A stretch of 64,000 nt of DNA. It comes from Marinobacter salinexigens. Its GTDB lineage: Bacteria; Pseudomonadota; Gammaproteobacteria; Pseudomonadales; Oleiphilaceae. Where the stretch lies: the NCBI RefSeq assembly GCF_008370345.1, contig NZ_VTUU01000002.1:1-64000 (forward strand), in the 5' to 3' direction. Of this stretch, positions 28,046-36,784 are shown in pieces. Position 1 is the first letter of the stretch; every line of letters begins with the position of its first letter. A program made the position numbers and the translations under genes. A model generated the notes under the pieces. That model was not told where the DNA came from and searched no databases. It saw only the letters and a program-made list of their open reading frames with translations.

Positions 28046-30204
28046 AAGCACTGTGTATCGCGGGCGCTCCTTCAGCAGGCCTGAAGTCTGTTGAAGCAAC
28101 CTTGCATGCGGCGGGTGTAAGCCCCGCCAGCGCCCTGCACAGAAATGAAAGCGTCGGATTTAGTTATTGGCACGAGAAAGTGGTTGCCGGGATTAATGGT
28201 GCCTGTCTGGCTGGCGGTGATCAGGGCGTCAGCGATCTCTGGCGACAAGTTGCGGTTGATTTGCTGCTTGAAAACGTGAGTAGCCCGATATGGGGGTGGG
28301 CTGATCCTGTCAGCACCTGGTTTCTGGATTTCTGGGCTTCTCTGGACCACAACCTACATTTCCTGTTGATTAGCGAGTCATTGGAAGACCGTTTGGCCAG
28401 GGAAATTTCGGAAACTGGTGAGATCGGAAACTGGCAGGATCTATATGATGAGTGGCAGAGCTATCAACAGGCTCTCTATGAGTTCTACCGAAGAAACCCC
28501 GATCGCTGCATGTTGGTTGAACGTACCGATGTAGATAGTTCTCCAGCAGAGTTAGTCAGTGCAATTAATGATCGGTGGGGGTGGTCTCTGGTTGCCGATG
28601 CGGTAGATGAGACTGCGGGTAAGTCACTCTCCTCACTTACCAGGTATCTCGCGGCAGAGTTTATTAAAGCGAACAGGCTTAATGCTGAGATAGCTGATGA
28701 ATGGCGTTTAGCGTGGTTACCGCTGGGACAATCTCATACTAGCGATACCTCTACCGGAATTGAGGAAGCGATAGCGGATTTCTTCAAACATGGCGAGATG
28801 GTAAGTGAGTTATCGGTTGCCTTGAGTGAATCTGAAGCAAGAGAAAAGGAACTGGAAGTTCAGTCCAATGATTATCTTGTAGCCCTCACGGAAGCTCAGG
28901 ACGAAGCCGAACGGCTCAAGACGGAAAACGTTGAAATAGCGGAATCAGCCCGCGAAAGGTTTGAAACCGAAGTAGCAAAACTTCTTGGCGCGTTGGATAA
29001 AAAGCAACATCAACTTGAAGATTCAGTGATGGAGCGAGAGGCGTTAGCCGCCCGCTGCGCTGCGCTCCAGCAGGTGTCTGAGGAGACTGAGACCCTCCTC
29101 CACGCTCTGAATGACATTCAGAGCCAGTTAGAGCTCTCAGTCATCGAACGAAAAGCGTTGGAGGCGAGATGTTCGAGCCTTCAGCAGAGTTCTGATGAAG
29201 CAGAATCGCTACTCTACGCGCTCAATGAAACTCAGAACAATCTGGAAAGCGCCATACAGGAACGGCAATCTTTGGAAGACCAGCTCTCAAGTTTGCAACA
29301 TACCAATGCTGGCTTGCAGCAACTCAATGGTGAGGAGAAAGGCCGGGGAGAGGCCCTGGCAAGGGAGAGAGCAGAGCTCCAGGAGCGAACGGCTGCGTTT
29401 CAGTCTCAAGTTCAGAAGCTCAATGGCGAACTTGAGAGGGTTAAAGAGGAAGCTCATAGCGAAAGGCGGCAGCATCAGGATAGTCATAAAGCTCTCCAGG
29501 GGCGGTGCCGGGCATTGGAGGAAGAAGGCAGAAATGTTCTGCTGAGACTAAATGACCTTCAGGAAGAACTGGAACAGGCCGTTCTGGCTAAAGAGCAAGC
29601 AGAGCAGACCTGTCGGGCTCAAGAAATTGAGATCAAACAGTACGAAGCTGATAAGGCGCAAGCAGAAGAGTTAGCCGCCAGTAAACGAAGGAGTCGTATT
29701 TTTAGCCGGAAAGAACGTAATTCGGTTGAAAAGAGTTTGTCATACGATGCGGTGGAACTCAGAAATGTTCAGGTAAACCCGGACTACGAGCACCTCTGGT
29801 TCAGTCTGCGTAACCCGGCATTCGACGGAAGAAAATCAACGCATTGGCAGTTCCGGCTATCGTGTGCTGGTGTTCGGCCGGATGTATTTGGCAAGCACCC
29901 CAAACTGGAGTTCCCCAAGCAGAGTGATCAGTTGCTGGAAAGCTGGTTTCTCGAAAGCGAAGACGATTTTGGCAAAAAGCTGGAACTGCGTTTTGCACTG
30001 CCAGAGGCCATGGACAAAGCCATCTGGAAAAAGCTGGAGAAGCGAGACCGGGCGCTCATGTCTGCATTGGTGCAGAAATTGCCTGACATTCTGGCTCAGG
30101 GCCGGAAACAAAGACCAAAACTTAGCAGGGACTGGCGCCAGTGGGACTCATTGGCAAAGGATATCCAGCGCATCTACGAGATGAAAACCCGCAGCGGAAA
30201 GTAA
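28042..30204 (+). CDS. Long coiled-coil protein with sulfotransferase-like N-domain
   Basis: The 720-residue protein is of unknown function. Residues 1-230 look like a degenerate sulfotransferase/P-loop fold ([19 protein letters not shown] at the start, later [15 protein letters not shown] and LVERTDVD), without a clear PAPS-binding loop. Residues 251-548 form a near-continuous coiled coil, including three 38-residue repeats (314-351, 352-389, 390-425). Residues 565-715 are a separate compact domain ([34 protein letters not shown]) that I do not recognise. There is no signal peptide or membrane span, so it is cytoplasmic. A second coiled-coil gene and a WbdD-like methyltransferase follow. I infer a scaffold or length ruler for polymer synthesis. 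Confidence 0.7.
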   Translation: MKALCIAGAPSAGLKSVEATLHAAGVSPASALHRNESVGFSYWHEKVVAGINGACLAGGDQGVSDLWRQVAVDLLLENVSSPIWGWADPVSTWFLDFWASLDHNLHFLLISESLEDRLAREISETGEIGNWQDLYDEWQSYQQALYEFYRRNPDRCMLVERTDVDSSPAELVSAINDRWGWSLVADAVDETAGKSLSSLTRYLAAEFIKANRLNAEIADEWRLAWLPLGQSHTSDTSTGIEEAIADFFKHGEMVSELSVALSESEAREKELEVQSNDYLVALTEAQDEAERLKTENVEIAESARERFETEVAKLLGALDKKQHQLEDSVMEREALAARCAALQQVSEETETLLHALNDIQSQLELSVIERKALEARCSSLQQSSDEAESLLYALNETQNNLESAIQERQSLEDQLSSLQHTNAGLQQLNGEEKGRGEALARERAELQERTAAFQSQVQKLNGELERVKEEAHSERRQHQDSHKALQGRCRALEEEGRNVLLRLNDLQEELEQAVLAKEQAEQTCRAQEIEIKQYEADKAQAEELAASKRRSRIFSRKERNSVEKSLSYDAVELRNVQVNPDYEHLWFSLRNPAFDGRKSTHWQFRLSCAGVRPDVFGKHPKLEFPKQSDQLLESWFLESEDDFGKKLELRFALPEAMDKAIWKKLEKRDRALMSALVQKLPDILAQGRKQRPKLSRDWRQWDSLAKDIQRIYEMKTRSGK
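28981..29316 (+). repeat. Three 114-bp (38-codon) tandem repeats within the coiled-coil gene
   Basis: Units begin at 28981, 29095 and 29209, each encoding a block of the form LL.AL...Q..LE.S...R.AL...C..LQQ. The third is the most divergent and shorter. The repeats have diverged at DNA level, so they are old enough to be selected for length or heptad register rather than a recent slippage event. Confidence 0.8.
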
Positions 30205-30207
30205 ATT

Positions 30208-31545
30208 ATGGTGGCACAGTTTGACACCCTCGTTCACCTCGGGTGTGGTGGATCATTAAACATGCAGACCTATGCAGAGGTAGCCAACCACTCTGTGTTG
30301 GTCGACGCCTGCGATAATGTCGTTGCTAAGCTTGAGAGCGCAGTTATCGACTTTCCCGGGAAGTTTTCCGTCGTGCAAAGCCTGGTTGATAGCGAATCCC
30401 GGCAGACGACTTTTCACCGTTACAATCTGGACTGGGTCAGCGGTACCGAGCACCCTGACAAGGCTCTTTATAGGGTATTCCCCGGGTTGAAGTGCCTGGA
30501 CTCACTAGAGACTGTCAGCACGTCTGTTGTAGAGCTGATTGAGGATCTGCAACTCGATCCATCTCAGCCGAATCTGTTGGTCATCGAGTTACCGGCATTA
30601 ACAGGTGCCATATTGGACGCTCTCGAGCAGAACGATCTGCTGCGCTTGTTCAGCCTTGTTGTGATCGTACCGCACTATCGAGCCGGGAAGACATTGCTGG
30701 AAATGGAGTCTCTGCCTATTTCACTGCACCCGGTTTATAACGCGCTGCCGCATGGCCTCCTGCCGGAATCGAGTTGCGCTCAGGTTTATGTCAGGCATCC
30801 ATTGATTGAAGACATCCAGTCAAAAGATGACGAGATAGCCCGGTTGCAGAGCGAGCAAGCTGACCAGTTAGAAGAGCTCAGAAGAGAACTCAGGGCCCTC
30901 AACGAGAATTCAAACCAACAGGCACAAGCCAAGGAAGCTTTGGTGTATGAAAAGAGCCAGCTCCTTGAAGAGTGTCAGAACAATAAGGTTCGAATTGATG
31001 CGGTGATCTCAGAGCGCGATTCAATCTGGAACGAGAAAGAAGCACTCGCAGCAGATTATCAGGACAAGGTTCAGCTGTTGGGCGAAGCACAGCAAAAAGT
31101 CGCTGAAGCCGAAAAAGAGCTCGGGGTACTCAAAGAAGAGCTTGTGGCGCATAAAGATGAGTGCAATCGGATGCAGCGTCAGAGAGATGACCAGTTTCAT
31201 CGAGGTGAGGCGTTAGCTGACCAGCTTGCAAAGCTAAAAAAAGAACGCGATGAGCTTGTCCAGCGGAGGGATCACTGGAAATCGGCTCATCAGCAAGCCC
31301 AGGAAAAATGCAATTCGCTTGAATCAGAGCTGAAAAATCGCCAACAGAAGCTCGCAGCCAGCGAGCAGCAGAATGAACAACTCCGGGGCGAGCTAGAACA
31401 AACCCATAACAGAGCAGAAGAAAAAAGTCTCCAACTCGTTCAGGAGCAGCGTAACAGGCAACAGTTGGTGGACCAGGAGCTGATGAAGGCTGAGGCGCAG
31501 TTGGAGTTGATCAAGGACGTGCTGATCCGTGGTAAAGGCGTTTAA
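30208..31545 (+). CDS. Coiled-coil protein with degenerate FkbM/methyltransferase-like N-domain
   Basis: The 445-residue protein has two parts. Residues 1-200 have a Rossmann-like pattern (LVHLGCGGSLNMQTY, then VLVDACDNVVAKLESAV and LLVIELPA) resembling FkbM-type or other class I methyltransferases, but catalytic competence is doubtful. Residues 202-438 are an almost uninterrupted coiled coil rich in Glu, Gln, Lys and Arg. There is no signal peptide. It sits 3 bp after the first coiled-coil gene and 5 bp before the methyltransferase gene, so all three are probably produced together. It may pair with its neighbour's coiled coil. Function unknown. Confidence 0.7.
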   Translation: MVAQFDTLVHLGCGGSLNMQTYAEVANHSVLVDACDNVVAKLESAVIDFPGKFSVVQSLVDSESRQTTFHRYNLDWVSGTEHPDKALYRVFPGLKCLDSLETVSTSVVELIEDLQLDPSQPNLLVIELPALTGAILDALEQNDLLRLFSLVVIVPHYRAGKTLLEMESLPISLHPVYNALPHGLLPESSCAQVYVRHPLIEDIQSKDDEIARLQSEQADQLEELRRELRALNENSNQQAQAKEALVYEKSQLLEECQNNKVRIDAVISERDSIWNEKEALAADYQDKVQLLGEAQQKVAEAEKELGVLKEELVAHKDECNRMQRQRDDQFHRGEALADQLAKLKKERDELVQRRDHWKSAHQQAQEKCNSLESELKNRQQKLAASEQQNEQLRGELEQTHNRAEEKSLQLVQEQRNRQQLVDQELMKAEAQLELIKDVLIRGKGV

Positions 31546-31550
31546 CCGCT

Positions 31551-32882
31551 ATGGCAAAACGGAGAACCAAAGCTAAAAGAAAACCACCTGGAAGGCGGAA
31601 AGCACCCAACCAGGTAGCCGTACAGGTACCGCAGTCCTCCTCTGAAACATCGCTCAATGCAGAGAGCCTGGCAACTCTGGAAACAGTTGATCCTGGAATA
31701 CATGCACCGCTAGGACAAGCCAGAACCCGTTGGCTGTTCAGCGAATGGCAGCAGCTCTGCGAGATGGATATTTCTGATGTGGAGCAGGAGCCTGAACGTA
31801 AGCAACTGGCTGTATTGATTGCCTCGGCACATCAGCACCAAAACAACCTGGATCAAGCGCGGCGGTGGGCTGAACAGGCATTAGAATGGGGATGTGAGCG
31901 TAGCTTGGTAGCCCAGGCGTTGGTGTCTGGAATTCATAACACCTTGGGGCGATTGGCACTACTCCGAGATGATGCCCGGGAAGCTGAAAAGCAATTCAGC
32001 GATTCTGTCGGTGTGATGAAACTCCGGGATACCGACACCAAAACACTAGCTCGGGCCAGGGCCCTGCACGCAGCTAACCAGTTGTCAGTCCCCGGTGCTT
32101 TACACGCCAGCGAAGAGGTCAGAGGGACTGCTCCGCAGGTAGAGGATGGTTTTTACCGTGCCTTTGAAGACAAATTCCGCGGTTCACGGGAAGAAATCAA
32201 GCGGCGCGTAGGCGTGTATCTCCCATTCGTGCAGCCCTTGGCCTCTTATTATCCCAGAGGCAGCGTGCTCGATTTGGGGTGTGGCAGAGGTGAGTGGCTT
32301 GAACTGCTCAGAGAGAACAATATTCGTGCCGAAGGCGTAGACCTCGATGACGGAATGTTGTCAGCCTGCCGTGAACTGAATCTGGACGTAAAAAAGGCCG
32401 ATGCTTTTGAATACCTCGCCTCACAACCAAGTGAAAGTCGTTTAGCGATTTCCATGATGCACGTAGCTGAGCACATTACGTTCGACACTCTACGCGCCCT
32501 GGTTAAGGAAGCTTATCGAGTATTGGTTCCGGACGGGCTGCTGATCATGGAAACACCTAACCCGGAAAACTACACCGTCGGTTCATGTAACTTCTACATG
32601 GACCCCACACACCGCAACCCTTTACCACCAGCTCTTCTGGCGTTTGTCCCAGAGTTTTATGGTTTTAAGGACATAAAAATTCTGAGACTTCAGGAGAGTA
32701 AAAGACTCAAACCCAACCAGAGCGTTACCGTGATGGATTTTCTGAACGGTATCAGCCCTGATTATTCCGTACTCGCGCTAAAACAACACAACAATATGAT
32801 CGACGAGGACATCTGGAGCAGGGAATACGGCATCTCGTTTTCGATGCTTGAAAAGCTTTGGCTGGATCATAATGACGATTGA
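31551..32882 (+). CDS. WbdD-like class I SAM-dependent methyltransferase
   Basis: The 443-residue protein starts with a very basic tail (AKRRTKAKRKPPGRRKAP). A helical, TPR-like segment follows (about residues 55-180), then the methyltransferase domain with motif I VLDLGCGRGEWL (239-250), GVDLDDGML, HVAEHI and DPTHRNPLPP (351-360). The FYRAFEDKFRGSREEIKRR...YLPF entry strand matches methyltransferases related to WbdD, which cap the non-reducing end of ABC-exported polymannan and so stop elongation. WbdD itself fuses kinase and coiled-coil parts, which are lacking here. Two coiled-coil proteins precede it. I infer a role in chain termination or O-methylation of the capsule. Confidence 0.75.
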   Translation: MAKRRTKAKRKPPGRRKAPNQVAVQVPQSSSETSLNAESLATLETVDPGIHAPLGQARTRWLFSEWQQLCEMDISDVEQEPERKQLAVLIASAHQHQNNLDQARRWAEQALEWGCERSLVAQALVSGIHNTLGRLALLRDDAREAEKQFSDSVGVMKLRDTDTKTLARARALHAANQLSVPGALHASEEVRGTAPQVEDGFYRAFEDKFRGSREEIKRRVGVYLPFVQPLASYYPRGSVLDLGCGRGEWLELLRENNIRAEGVDLDDGMLSACRELNLDVKKADAFEYLASQPSESRLAISMMHVAEHITFDTLRALVKEAYRVLVPDGLLIMETPNPENYTVGSCNFYMDPTHRNPLPPALLAFVPEFYGFKDIKILRLQESKRLKPNQSVTVMDFLNGISPDYSVLALKQHNNMIDEDIWSREYGISFSMLEKLWLDHNDD

Positions 32883-32903
32883 AAAGGACTGTAAGAGTTT
32901 CAC

Positions 32904-33605
32904 ATGGGGCATCAAGAGTTAAGGATCAAACACAAAGCCTTTCTTGTTGAAAGCGCATTTCGGATGTTCCGGCCGGAAGCCGGTACAGAAGAGCAGAAAA
33001 ACTACTGGGTAGATCGACTGCTTGATGGTCATGACCTGAACGACATGATCAATGAGCTAAAATCAGGGTTCCTTGGCGCCATTGGGTCCCCGAGTAGCGA
33101 TCATTTGGAAGCCCGCCCTGAACCGGCAGAAAAAGCCGAATTAGGGACGGTAGGAGAAGGTGACTATTCAGGCTCTGCTATTCCCCGGGAAACTCTGGGC
33201 GTCCTGCGAGCCGGGATGCCCGAGACTGTGCCTGCAACGATAGAAAACCGTTCATCCTTCAAGTGGGCAAGCGACAGTGATCAGCCAATTAACGTGGCGT
33301 ACCATTGGCTGGATGAACATGGTGACATGCTCTTCTTTGAAGGCAATCGTACATCATTGAAAACGGCCATCATGCCAGGGCAATCCGCATTGGTGGATGT
33401 GCACGTTGTTCCCCCGGCCAAACCCGGGAAATACCGGCTTATGCTAACGCTGGTACACGAAGGTACCTGTTGGTTTGAAGATCGAGGCTTTTCCGTTTCG
33501 AGCCAGCCGGTGGACGTGGAGTGGTGTCTGCCAACATCGACTAACCGGGTGCTCGAAGAGTTGGCCTTCATGCGCACAACCAGTCACGGGGAGGTTGTTG
33601 CCTGA
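32904..33605 (+). CDS. DUF4214-like plus beta-sandwich domain protein
   Basis: The 233-residue protein has an N-terminal helical segment (residues 11-55, FLVESAFRMFRPEAG...YWVDRLLDGHDL) like DUF4214 domains of surface-glycan proteins. A linker and an Ig-like beta-sandwich (about 100-205) follow, containing INVAYHWLDEHGDMLFFEGNRT and PAKPGKYRLMLTLVHEG. The same sandwich forms the C-terminus of the sulfotransferase at 36785. Wzt-type ABC ATPases carry a similar-sized sandwich that reads the capped polymer end, and KpsT here lacks it. This protein may supply such binding in trans, which is a hypothesis. Its TGA overlaps the next ATG (TGATG). Confidence 0.6.
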   Translation: MGHQELRIKHKAFLVESAFRMFRPEAGTEEQKNYWVDRLLDGHDLNDMINELKSGFLGAIGSPSSDHLEARPEPAEKAELGTVGEGDYSGSAIPRETLGVLRAGMPETVPATIENRSSFKWASDSDQPINVAYHWLDEHGDMLFFEGNRTSLKTAIMPGQSALVDVHVVPPAKPGKYRLMLTLVHEGTCWFEDRGFSVSSQPVDVEWCLPTSTNRVLEELAFMRTTSHGEVVA

Positions 33606-36600
33606 TGAAGGTTTTGATTGATTTACAGGTTGCCCAAACAGGTACAAACCCTGAAGCCGGCAAATATGCCCTGGCTTTATCGAAGGCCGCTGCGCAGGAA
33701 GTGGGAGAGAATGGCGAACTGTTGGTTCTGCTTAATGGCTCTCTCGAAGCTACTATTGATGAGCTTCGGGCAGAACTCGAAGGCTTTATCAAACAGGAGA
33801 ACATTCGAGTCTGGTACGCCCCTGATGGCATGGGAAGCATTTGCGACGGTAACCCATCGCTTCGGAAAGTAGCTGCCCATACACGCGAGGCTGTTATCGC
33901 TGAACAGGAACCAGACCTCGTCATCTTGCCCAGTTTATGGCTGGGTTGGGCGGATGAAGCAGTGATCAGCTTTGACTATGAACCTCCGGGTTGCCCGATA
34001 GCGACGATTTTGCCGGGCGAGTCATTCCATGGCCCACAGAAAGAGTTGGAGCAGGGAAGACGCGGCGAATGGCATCGATCCCTGCTGGAGAAACTCTCCC
34101 GAGCTGATTTTGTATTGGATGTGCCAGGCCTTAGCGAACCGGAATTGTGTAACGGCATACCAGATACCAACCGCGTGCGTTGGCCATCTGCCGAAGCGGA
34201 TCAGCTTGTTGAGGCGCTACAAGTAAGTGTTCGATCGCTATTGGGCGAGGCCAGGTCTGAAAAGAACGGGTTTGCCGAAAAGGTAATGAGGAGCCTGAAT
34301 CTCGATGGCGTGAAGCCTAAACTGGCGTTTGTTTCTCCACTCCCACCGGAGAAAACTGGCATTGGGTACTACAGCGCGGAACTCCTACCTGAACTCGCTC
34401 ACTACTACGATATTGATGTGGTTGTCGATCAAGAACAGGTGAGCGATGAGTGGATCGAATCCAACTGCACCATCCGCTCCGTCGAATGGTTCTGGAAACA
34501 CGGTCTGGAGTACGACCGGGTAGTTTACCAGTTTGGTAACTCCCGTTTTCACGCCCATATGTGGGATCTCATCGAGAAGATACCCGGGGTAGCAGTCATC
34601 CACGACTTCTATCTCGGCGATGCTGTGGCCTACCGGGAAGACGGCGCAGGAAAAGGATTGGCGCTGCCCCGGGAACTCTATCTCTCGCATGGCTACGACG
34701 CGCTGAAGCCGATAATCACGGACGGTGATCGGGCAGAAGCCATTCGATTGTATCCCTGCAGTTACAGCCCGATCAGGGAGGCCAAAGGTGTTATTGTCCA
34801 TTCAAACCATGCGCGCGATCTCGCTCGCGAATGGTACGGAGATACGGTTGCAGATACCTTTGAAGTGATTCCTCATCTGCGGGTGTTACCTGAACGACAT
34901 CCTGAAGAGAAGCAGGCAGCAAGACAACGCCTGGGGATCGCTGAAGATGCCTTCTTGATCTGTAGCTTCGGTGTGGTCAATAAATCCAAATTGAATCACC
35001 GTTTGTACTCAGCGTGGTGCGATTCTCGGGTTGCAAATGACCCTAATGCTCGCATCGTGTTTGTAGGTGAAACGCCTGACGCATACGGCCAGCGCCTGCG
35101 CAGCGAGATTGAAGGTTCTTCGTACAGCAACCGAATTTCCTTCACCGGGTGGGCAGACAGCGAAACATTCCAGGACTATCTGGCTGCAGCTGATGTGGCC
35201 GTTCAGTTAAGAACCAACTCCCGTGGAGAAACATCCGGTACAGTACTGGATTGCATGGCGAATGGCCTTGCCACTATCTGTAACGCTCATGGGAGCTTTG
35301 CTGAAGTACCGGATTCGGGAGTCTGGAAACTTGAAGATCGCTTTGAGGAAGAGGATCTTATTACGGCTCTTGATACCCTATGGAGCGACCATACTCGTCG
35401 TGAGCAACTGGGTGTGGACGGCCGTGAGCAGATCGTTAAATCCTACTCCCCGGAATTCTGTTCGAACCGGTATTTTGAAGCCATAGAGCAAGCGTACAGC
35501 CAACACAGGCGGAGCCGCCTGAATGTCATAAAAACGGCATCTGAAGTGCTGGACTCTGCCATGCAACACGAAGTGTTGGCAGCCTGCATTGGTAACTCCC
35601 TTCCAGTATCAACGCCGCAGCGCCAACTACTCGTTGATGTCACCGTGGTTGCCAGAGAAGATCTGAGAACCGGTGTTCAACGGGTAGTAAGAAGCATCCT
35701 GAGCCAGTTGCTCGATATGGATTTGCCGGGTTACCGTATAGAACCGGTTTACACCAATCCAAGCATGGATGGCTTTTTCTATGCAAGGCAGTTTACCCAG
35801 GAGTTCATGGGTGGAGAGCACTCCGTGCTACCAGACGAACCAATGGAAGCTCATACCGGCGATATATTCCTGGGGCTGGATCTGCATGGTGATGGCATAG
35901 CCGCTCAATGTGGTTACCTGGAAGGTCTAAGGGATAGAGGCGTGAAGGTTGTGTTTGTCGTGCACGACTTGTTGCCGGTTACTCATCCACATTGGTTCCC
36001 CGGACCGGAAGAGCAGACCTTCGAAAACTGGTTAAGCTGCATCACCAAATTTGACGGAGCCATCTGCGTATCCCAAACCACGGCTGATGAGCTCGAAAAA
36101 TGGATGGTGTCCCGCAATGTGGAACGGAAGCGTCCGTATAGAATTGGTGTAGCGCACAACGGTGCTGACATCCGACAATCGGTGCCCTCAATGGGGCTTC
36201 CAGAGGATGCAGAACAGGTTTTGGCTCAGATCGAAGCCAAACCCAGTTTCTTGATGGTCGGAACGGTTGAGCCTCGTAAGGGGGTAACCCAGGTGCTGGA
36301 TGCGTTTGAGCATCTTTGGCAGCAGGGTAAGGACTACAGCCTGGTGCTGGTAGGCAAGCGGGGATGGAACATCGAGGATCTGGCGGATCGCCTTGAAAAT
36401 CACCCAGAGAAAGGATCGCGATTGTTCTGGCTACAGGGCATCAGTGATGAATATCTTGAGCGCACTTACGCAGCTTCTACTTGTCTGATTGCCGGCTCTG
36501 AGGGTGAAGGGTTTGGCCTGCCGCTGATTGAAGCTGCACAGCAGGAAATTCCTATTCTTGCGCGTGATATTCCAGTGTTTAGAGAAGTGGCGGGCGCCCA

Positions 36601-36760
36601 TGCAGAATATTTCACTGCAGATACTGCGCAGCAGCTATCAGCGTCCATAGACGGCTGGCTAAACGGATATAAGATGCAGCGCTACCCCGATTCAAAGGGA
36701 ATGCCCTTCTTGACCTGGCGAGGCAGTTGTGAAAAGTATCTTGACTTCATGCTTCAATAA
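33605..36760 (+). CDS. Multi-domain polymerising glycosyltransferase (WbdA/WbdB-like)
   Basis: The 1051-residue protein holds an N-terminal region of about 235 residues that looks like half a GT-B fold. A complete GT4 module follows from about residue 237 (PKLAFVSPLPPEKTGIGYYSAELL ... RGETSGTVLDCMANG). A second begins at about residue 672 (LLVDVTVVAREDLRTGVQRV ... GSEGEGFGLPLIEAAQQ). This fused two-active-site layout is known from polymannan and rhamnan polymerases such as WbdA. Together with manC, manB and the WbdD-like gene next door, I infer that it builds much of the polymer backbone in the cytoplasm before ABC export. Donor and linkages are not determinable here. Confidence 0.82.
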   Translation: MKVLIDLQVAQTGTNPEAGKYALALSKAAAQEVGENGELLVLLNGSLEATIDELRAELEGFIKQENIRVWYAPDGMGSICDGNPSLRKVAAHTREAVIAEQEPDLVILPSLWLGWADEAVISFDYEPPGCPIATILPGESFHGPQKELEQGRRGEWHRSLLEKLSRADFVLDVPGLSEPELCNGIPDTNRVRWPSAEADQLVEALQVSVRSLLGEARSEKNGFAEKVMRSLNLDGVKPKLAFVSPLPPEKTGIGYYSAELLPELAHYYDIDVVVDQEQVSDEWIESNCTIRSVEWFWKHGLEYDRVVYQFGNSRFHAHMWDLIEKIPGVAVIHDFYLGDAVAYREDGAGKGLALPRELYLSHGYDALKPIITDGDRAEAIRLYPCSYSPIREAKGVIVHSNHARDLAREWYGDTVADTFEVIPHLRVLPERHPEEKQAARQRLGIAEDAFLICSFGVVNKSKLNHRLYSAWCDSRVANDPNARIVFVGETPDAYGQRLRSEIEGSSYSNRISFTGWADSETFQDYLAAADVAVQLRTNSRGETSGTVLDCMANGLATICNAHGSFAEVPDSGVWKLEDRFEEEDLITALDTLWSDHTRREQLGVDGREQIVKSYSPEFCSNRYFEAIEQAYSQHRRSRLNVIKTASEVLDSAMQHEVLAACIGNSLPVSTPQRQLLVDVTVVAREDLRTGVQRVVRSILSQLLDMDLPGYRIEPVYTNPSMDGFFYARQFTQEFMGGEHSVLPDEPMEAHTGDIFLGLDLHGDGIAAQCGYLEGLRDRGVKVVFVVHDLLPVTHPHWFPGPEEQTFENWLSCITKFDGAICVSQTTADELEKWMVSRNVERKRPYRIGVAHNGADIRQSVPSMGLPEDAEQVLAQIEAKPSFLMVGTVEPRKGVTQVLDAFEHLWQQGKDYSLVLVGKRGWNIEDLADRLENHPEKGSRLFWLQGISDEYLERTYAASTCLIAGSEGEGFGLPLIEAAQQEIPILARDIPVFREVAGAHAEYFTADTAQQLSASIDGWLNGYKMQRYPDSKGMPFLTWRGSCEKYLDFMLQ

Positions 36761-36784
36761 ACTGGACGCTTCATAAAGGTATAC

